A stretch of 25,494 bases of DNA from CAYNSB01 sp964399625 (GTDB lineage Bacteria > Planctomycetota > Phycisphaerae > Phycisphaerales > UBA1924), in contig CAYNSB010000047.1 of the NCBI GenBank assembly GCA_964399625.1, positions 1 through 25,494 of the forward strand, given 5' to 3'. Shown piece by piece: positions 21,711 to 25,494 of the stretch (its first letter is position 1; each line of letters starts with the position of its first letter). Made by a program: the position numbers and the translations under genes. Under the pieces are notes generated by a model that saw only the letters and a program-made list of their open reading frames with translations, did no database searches and was not told where the DNA came from.

Positions 21711-23570
21711 GTGAACGTGTCCAGGCTTGCCATCCTTGCGATGTGCCTGCTCGCATCCGCGTGCGGGCGACGAGCGGCGCCGCGCCCGATCGAGGCGAGC
21801 GATCCGCCCGCGCGGAGTGCGCCGGGTGTTGTTCGCGCGCGAACGCCCGAGACGCCAGCCATCTCGGCCAAGCCATCTCCCGACGACGCCATCCCCCTTG
21901 GTGGAGCGCCCGCCGCGTCGCCCGCGGCGCGTGCGCCATCGGGGCGCGGGCGCTCGGATAGTTCGGTGCCGCGTCCGATGGAGTCACGATTGGACGCGGT
22001 GCGTGGGCGGACGCTGGTGATTCCTCTCGAGGCGCCGCGCAGCGCCAAGATCCCACCGACGATCCCGCTGCGACTGGACGATGGCCGAACGCTCGAAGCG
22101 CCGGTCTTCTGGATCGGCTCGGCGCCCGCGGTGCCCGAGCGTCGCCTGTGGCTGCCCGATCCCGGGCGCTGGTCCGCAACGCCGAGCTACGCGCGGGTGC
22201 CCGAGGGCGTGAACGGCGGATGGTTCGCGCTGGTGGACCTGCCCGAGGATTCGCCCGGCAGCGGGCTGTGGTTCGGGCGCGTGCGCGTGCCGATCAATCC
22301 GATCGCCGAGCCCGCGATCATCGCGCCCACGGCGCTGCCCTGGCCCGCGACCGCCGGGGCGCAGGCGACCAACCTCACGCTCAATCAACTGGCGCGCCCG
22401 GACGCGGCGTCGCCGCTCCGACGCTGGCGCTACGCGCTGCTCACCGAGGGGCTGGCGCCCATCTTCCCGTTCACGCCCGCCACGGGCGGCGCGGGCAACT
22501 CCGATCGCGCGCTGCAGGCTTTGGGCGACCAGATGCAGGCCCGCTGGCAGGTCGCGCTCGCGTGGCTCTACATCCAGCACCCCGACCTCTCGATGCACCT
22601 GCGCCGGCGTCTGGCGTCGGCGGTGATCATGGACGGCGAGAGCGTGGCGCCCATCCTGCCCGGCACCGAGGCGCAACTCGCGACGCTGCTCTCCGACCTG
22701 CTCGATCCGACGCTCTCGCCGCCGGACCGGGCGGCGCGGGCGCAGTCGTTCCTGGACGGGCTCCCGCCCGCGGTGGCGCACGTGATCGACGACGCGGGGC
22801 AGGTGGACGCGCGGACCGGCGGCGCGGTGTCCACCGCGATGCTGGTGAATCTGTCCCGCCGGGCGGCCATCGCGTGGGTCGGGGTTGACGACGCGCAGGC
22901 CCCGGACCTGGAACCGCTCGCCGGGAGTTCGGCACGCACGCTCGCGGCGCCGCTGCCGGTTGGCAATGAGAGTTCGCGGGGCGTGTCATTCACGGCGCAC
23001 GTGGGGGACTGGAGCGCAAAGCTCGAGGCGCTGCCCGCGCCCCTGCCCGTGAGCCCCCCGGGGCGACGGCTCGCTCCGTTCTCGTTCGATTGGACCATGG
23101 AAGCGTTCGTGCGGGCCAGGCCCGACTCCACCATGTCGCCCGAAAGGCGCTGGTCGACGGCGGCGCTGGTGCATCGCGACACACAGGACTCCTGGGCCGT
23201 GCTCGTCGAGTGCGCGTTCGACCCGGGCGACGCCCGCGCGGACGATCACGTCGAGCTGTGGTTTGGCGCGTGCCGAACTCCGGTGAGCGTGGTCCGCGCG
23301 TCGCGCGACGGCACGCTCGAGGCGGTGCGCGGGCCCGCGCCGGGGCAAGGCAGCGTGAACGTCTCGTCGGATCGATGGACGGCGATCGTGCCCGTGCCCG
23401 CCGGGGCGATCGAGCCCTCGGGCATTCTCCGGCTTGGGATCGTGCGTGTGGACGCGCGCGGGTTCCGCTCCGCGTGGCCGCGCCCCATGTTCCCGTGGCA
23501 GGAGGAGCCCGGGCGTGTGTCGCTCGACACGCGCGTGTGGTCGGGACGCGCGCCGGCAAACTCGCGCTGA
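21711..23570 (+). CDS. Large predicted lipoprotein of unknown function
   Basis: I do not recognise this 619-residue protein. It begins with a lipoprotein-like signal (MNVSRLAILAMCLLASAC, acceptor Cys18), then a Pro/Ala/Ser/Arg-rich low-complexity stretch to about residue 90. A beta-rich section follows (TLVIPLEAPRSAKIPPTIPL, APVFWIG), then a mainly helical middle (about 220-370; RWQVALAWLYIQHPDLSMHLRRRL, DLLDPTLSPPDRAARAQSFLDGL) and a second beta-rich part to the end (WAVLVECAFDPGD, DHVELWFGACRTPVSVV). The repeated beta parts might be small sandwich domains. No catalytic motif stands out. The start is a GTG; another GTG two codons later would also give a signal peptide. The frame stays open far upstream only as a shadow of the FKBP gene. 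Codon pattern (strong third-position G/C) supports a real gene. Confidence 0.7.
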   Translation: MNVSRLAILAMCLLASACGRRAAPRPIEASDPPARSAPGVVRARTPETPAISAKPSPDDAIPLGGAPAASPAARAPSGRGRSDSSVPRPMESRLDAVRGRTLVIPLEAPRSAKIPPTIPLRLDDGRTLEAPVFWIGSAPAVPERRLWLPDPGRWSATPSYARVPEGVNGGWFALVDLPEDSPGSGLWFGRVRVPINPIAEPAIIAPTALPWPATAGAQATNLTLNQLARPDAASPLRRWRYALLTEGLAPIFPFTPATGGAGNSDRALQALGDQMQARWQVALAWLYIQHPDLSMHLRRRLASAVIMDGESVAPILPGTEAQLATLLSDLLDPTLSPPDRAARAQSFLDGLPPAVAHVIDDAGQVDARTGGAVSTAMLVNLSRRAAIAWVGVDDAQAPDLEPLAGSSARTLAAPLPVGNESSRGVSFTAHVGDWSAKLEALPAPLPVSPPGRRLAPFSFDWTMEAFVRARPDSTMSPERRWSTAALVHRDTQDSWAVLVECAFDPGDARADDHVELWFGACRTPVSVVRASRDGTLEAVRGPAPGQGSVNVSSDRWTAIVPVPAGAIEPSGILRLGIVRVDARGFRSAWPRPMFPWQEEPGRVSLDTRVWSGRAPANSR

Positions 23571-23670
23571 TGCCCCGATACGAACGGGACGGGCGATCCG
23601 AGCACGTCGAGGCGGCGACGCAGAGCCTCGGTGTCGCCCGAACACTGGGTGAGAGCTCGAGCGCCGCCCG

Positions 23671-24780
23671 TCAGGGCTCGAGGAACCAACGCGCGACGCG
23701 ATCGTGCATCGCCTGCCAACCCGCGACGTCGGGCGCGCCGTCGGCGCCGGGCTTCATGAATCCGTGGTCCCCCTCCACGCGCGCATAGGTCACATCTCGC
23801 CCGCGGGCCCTGAGCGTCGCGTAGAGCATGTCGGCCCCCGCCGGAAACACGGCCCGGTCCTCCGTGCCTTGCGCGATGAACACGCGTGCATGCGTGCGCT
23901 CGAGCTGCTCCGAAGGGCTCGTCCTGAGGAAGGAGCTCCAGCGTCGGTGCGGATGCCCCAGGAAGAAGCGATCGCTCGAGTCGGGGTCCTTGAGCACCTC
24001 GTCCCACATCGCGTACATGCGAGCGGCGCACTCGTCGCCGCCGGTGCCGCCGCCGCACATGTCGCCGCGGCGGGCCAGCTCGACGAGATCGAAGAGCTGC
24101 GTCGGACCGCCGCCGGCGAGTGTCGCGACGTGCGTCACCTCCGGGTTGTCCGCGGCGACCTTGCACGCGACGAGCCCGCCCTCGCTGTGCCCCGCGACGA
24201 GCACGCGCGTGCGATCGGCGTGCGGAAGCGCGAGCGCGGCCCTGAGCGCGGCGCCCACCGCGGCGGACCAGCGATCGAGCGTGTGCTCCTGGCGGAACGT
24301 CGGTGAGCCGCCCTCCGCGCCGCCCGGGTGCTCGGGGTTCTCGGCGAAGCGAACGCCGACCTTTTCCGCGATCACCACGATCGCACGCCCCGCGCACGCC
24401 TGCGCCAGGGAGCCCTGCCCGCCCGACGCCGAGTAACGCACGCCGTCGGATGTGTCCACGCGCGTGAAGACGGACTGCGAGCCCGAGCCCTGCACGAACA
24501 CGACAACGGGCAGCGATGGAGCGTCCGGCTTCGCTTGCTCGCTGGGCGTGCGCACATAGAACACCACGACGCGATCGAGTGCGTCGCGCGTGAAGTACCT
24601 CTTCCAACTGCTGCGCGGGATCGGCGTCGGGTCGGCGAGCGGGACGAACCGCTCCGGCGGCGGCGCCGGCAGTGTCACATCCTCGCCTGCGAAGGGTCCG
24701 GGCTGCGCGCTCTGCGCGAGACCGAGCGGCGCGAGAATCAGGGCCGCGACGACGACGGCAATACGCATGGAGGTTGGCAT
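23671..24780 (-). CDS. Exported alpha/beta hydrolase
   Basis: The 369-residue protein has an N-terminal signal peptide (about residues 1-26) and an alpha/beta-hydrolase core. GHSEGG (197-202) gives the nucleophile Ser199, GTEDRAV the acid Asp308, and GDHGF the His339, so the triad is complete. PVVVFVQGSGSQS (91-103) forms the oxyanion strand and loop. A segment with Cys242 and Cys251 in a Gly-rich loop (MCGGGTGGDEC) may form a disulfide. Family members include esterases, acyl-transferases and peptidases; the substrate cannot be told. Several starts are possible: ATG at 24813, 24780 or 24768. I chose 24780, which has a weak GGGA ahead and a normal signal peptide. It lies 60 nt after the spoVR gene on the same strand and may share its transcript. 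Confidence 0.83.
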   Translation of the reverse strand: MPTSMRIAVVVAALILAPLGLAQSAQPGPFAGEDVTLPAPPPERFVPLADPTPIPRSSWKRYFTRDALDRVVVFYVRTPSEQAKPDAPSLPVVVFVQGSGSQSVFTRVDTSDGVRYSASGGQGSLAQACAGRAIVVIAEKVGVRFAENPEHPGGAEGGSPTFRQEHTLDRWSAAVGAALRAALALPHADRTRVLVAGHSEGGLVACKVAADNPEVTHVATLAGGGPTQLFDLVELARRGDMCGGGTGGDECAARMYAMWDEVLKDPDSSDRFFLGHPHRRWSSFLRTSPSEQLERTHARVFIAQGTEDRAVFPAGADMLYATLRARGRDVTYARVEGDHGFMKPGADGAPDVAGWQAMHDRVARWFLEP

Positions 24781-24840
24781 GGCGATCCCGTGGGATGCGC
24801 CGGGCGGGCCCATCCGTCGCGGGAGGGCACTGCGGGAGTG

Positions 24841-25494
24841 CTAGATCACGTGCGCCGGCGGTGGCGTCTCGTCGCCGATCTTCTCGCGCTTCACGTCCGC
24901 GCCGTTCTTCTCGCCCTTGCCGCTCGCCTCGCCCAGCGAATAGAGCCACATCTCATCGCTCACGCGAGCCTGCAGGTGCACGGGTCGGCCCCAGATGCGC
25001 CGCAACGCCTGCATCACCTGCCCGGCCCGCGCGATATCGACCTCCAGCCCGGTCCACTGGTGCGCCAGGTACAGCTCGCCGCGATTGAGGTAGTTCCCAT
25101 CGGCGACGTGGATGAACGGCTCGCCCCGGTTGGTGAGGTGGTGGAGGAGCACCTGCTTCACGCGCTCCGTGTCCCGCGAGACGATGCGCAGCTCGCCCGA
25201 GCTCGCGTCGCGTTTCCACTGGTACATCTTGTGACGGTCCATGAACTCGGGGGTGAGGAACTCCTCGATGAACGTCACATCGTTGTAGATGCGGCGCACC
25301 TCGAAGATCTTGTCGCGCCCCTTCATGCTCTTGTCGTCGTAGGCCTCTTTGTCGCCCACGCCCTCGAGCGAGTCCCAGGCGTGCCCGTGCTGCCCACGGT
25401 TCCACCGGCGCTCGATGTCCTTGAAGAGCTCGACGCCGATCTTGTAGGGGTTGAACCCGCCCGGCTCCATGTGCACGACGCCCGAGTGCTGGTC
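24841..25494 (-). CDS. spoVR: SpoVR family protein, C-terminal part (5' end outside window)
   Basis: The frame is open to the right edge; 217 residues are visible. They match the C-terminal half of SpoVR/YcgB: NPYKIGVELFKDIERRWNRG, then FEVRRIYNDVTFIEEFLTPEF, LRIVSRDTERVKQ, the HHLTNRGEPFIHVADGNY block and LYLAHQWTGLEVDI with VSDEMWLYS near the end. SpoVR takes part in spore cortex formation in Bacillus, but most carriers do not sporulate and the family is usually found with PrkA and YeaH/DUF444 in a stress-linked operon. Here the upstream neighbour is outside the window, so a yeaH gene could still be adjacent on that side; prkA itself is 24.5 kb away on the opposite strand. Family call is firm. 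Confidence 0.92.
   Translation of the reverse strand, partial: DQHSGVVHMEPGGFNPYKIGVELFKDIERRWNRGQHGHAWDSLEGVGDKEAYDDKSMKGRDKIFEVRRIYNDVTFIEEFLTPEFMDRHKMYQWKRDASSGELRIVSRDTERVKQVLLHHLTNRGEPFIHVADGNYLNRGELYLAHQWTGLEVDIARAGQVMQALRRIWGRPVHLQARVSDEMWLYSLGEASGKGEKNGADVKREKIGDETPPPAHVI

Noticed and set aside
23655..23682. CTCGAGC/GCTCGAG inverted repeat near the hydrolase stop
   Set aside because: It overlaps the coding end and has no T-tract; CTCGAG is itself palindromic, so the pairing is weak evidence.
1..25494. tRNA or rRNA genes, CRISPR arrays, phage or classical IS genes
   Set aside because: No cloverleaf-like stretch, spaced direct repeats, integrase or transposase motifs were seen on either strand by eye.

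Overview
The window is GC-rich bacterial chromosome with densely packed genes on both strands, many of them overlapping by 4 nt (ATGA or GTGA). It most likely comes from a Planctomycetota member of class Phycisphaerae. The main pointers are a secreted kelch-like protein ending in a duplicated Cys/Asp/Phe-rich 'GC-type dockerin' tail, a TPR protein carrying two RNA polymerase alpha-CTD-like domains, and a membrane protein that opens with a CxxC...CPECG zinc ribbon. This placement is inference; there is no rRNA in the window.

Layout. Left edge to 4.1 kb: the 3' end of prkA with a strong terminator, two overlapping SRPBCC-fold genes, a lipid-anchored truncated haemoglobin, an iodotyrosine-deiodinase-like nitroreductase, and dtd converging on it with a 38-nt overlap. 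4.2-8.7 kb: a succinate dehydrogenase operon of the mycobacterial Sdh1 type (single membrane anchor, flavoprotein, iron-sulfur subunit). It is interrupted twice, by a GxxExxY cassette bounded by perfect 28-nt inverted repeats and by a VOC-family gene. 8.7-12.2 kb (minus strand): a kelch/dockerin exported protein, then a DevB/HlyD-like adaptor and a DevC/FtsX-like permease with no ATPase gene beside them. 12.2-16.4 kb (minus): rsmD followed by a UvrD/AddA-like helicase-nuclease, joined by an ATGA overlap. 16.5-20.5 kb: a small BFD-like [2Fe-2S] protein (plus), then on the minus strand the TPR/double alpha-CTD protein, a MATE exporter and pdxA. 20.6-23.6 kb (plus): tandem FKBP-type prolyl isomerases, one exported and one apparently cytosolic, then a large unrecognised lipoprotein. 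23.7 kb to the right edge (minus): an exported alpha/beta hydrolase and the 3' part of a spoVR gene.

How the parts fit. The sdh genes form one respiratory complex that oxidises succinate and passes electrons to the membrane quinone pool. prkA and spoVR, often co-operonic in other bacteria, stand at opposite ends of this window and point toward each other. The most notable single item is the GxxExxY element: its repeats supply both protein termini, it sits exactly between the anchor and flavoprotein genes, and removing it restores a compact operon. No tRNA, rRNA, CRISPR array or classical transposase was seen, and no stretch longer than about 210 bases lacks a gene.
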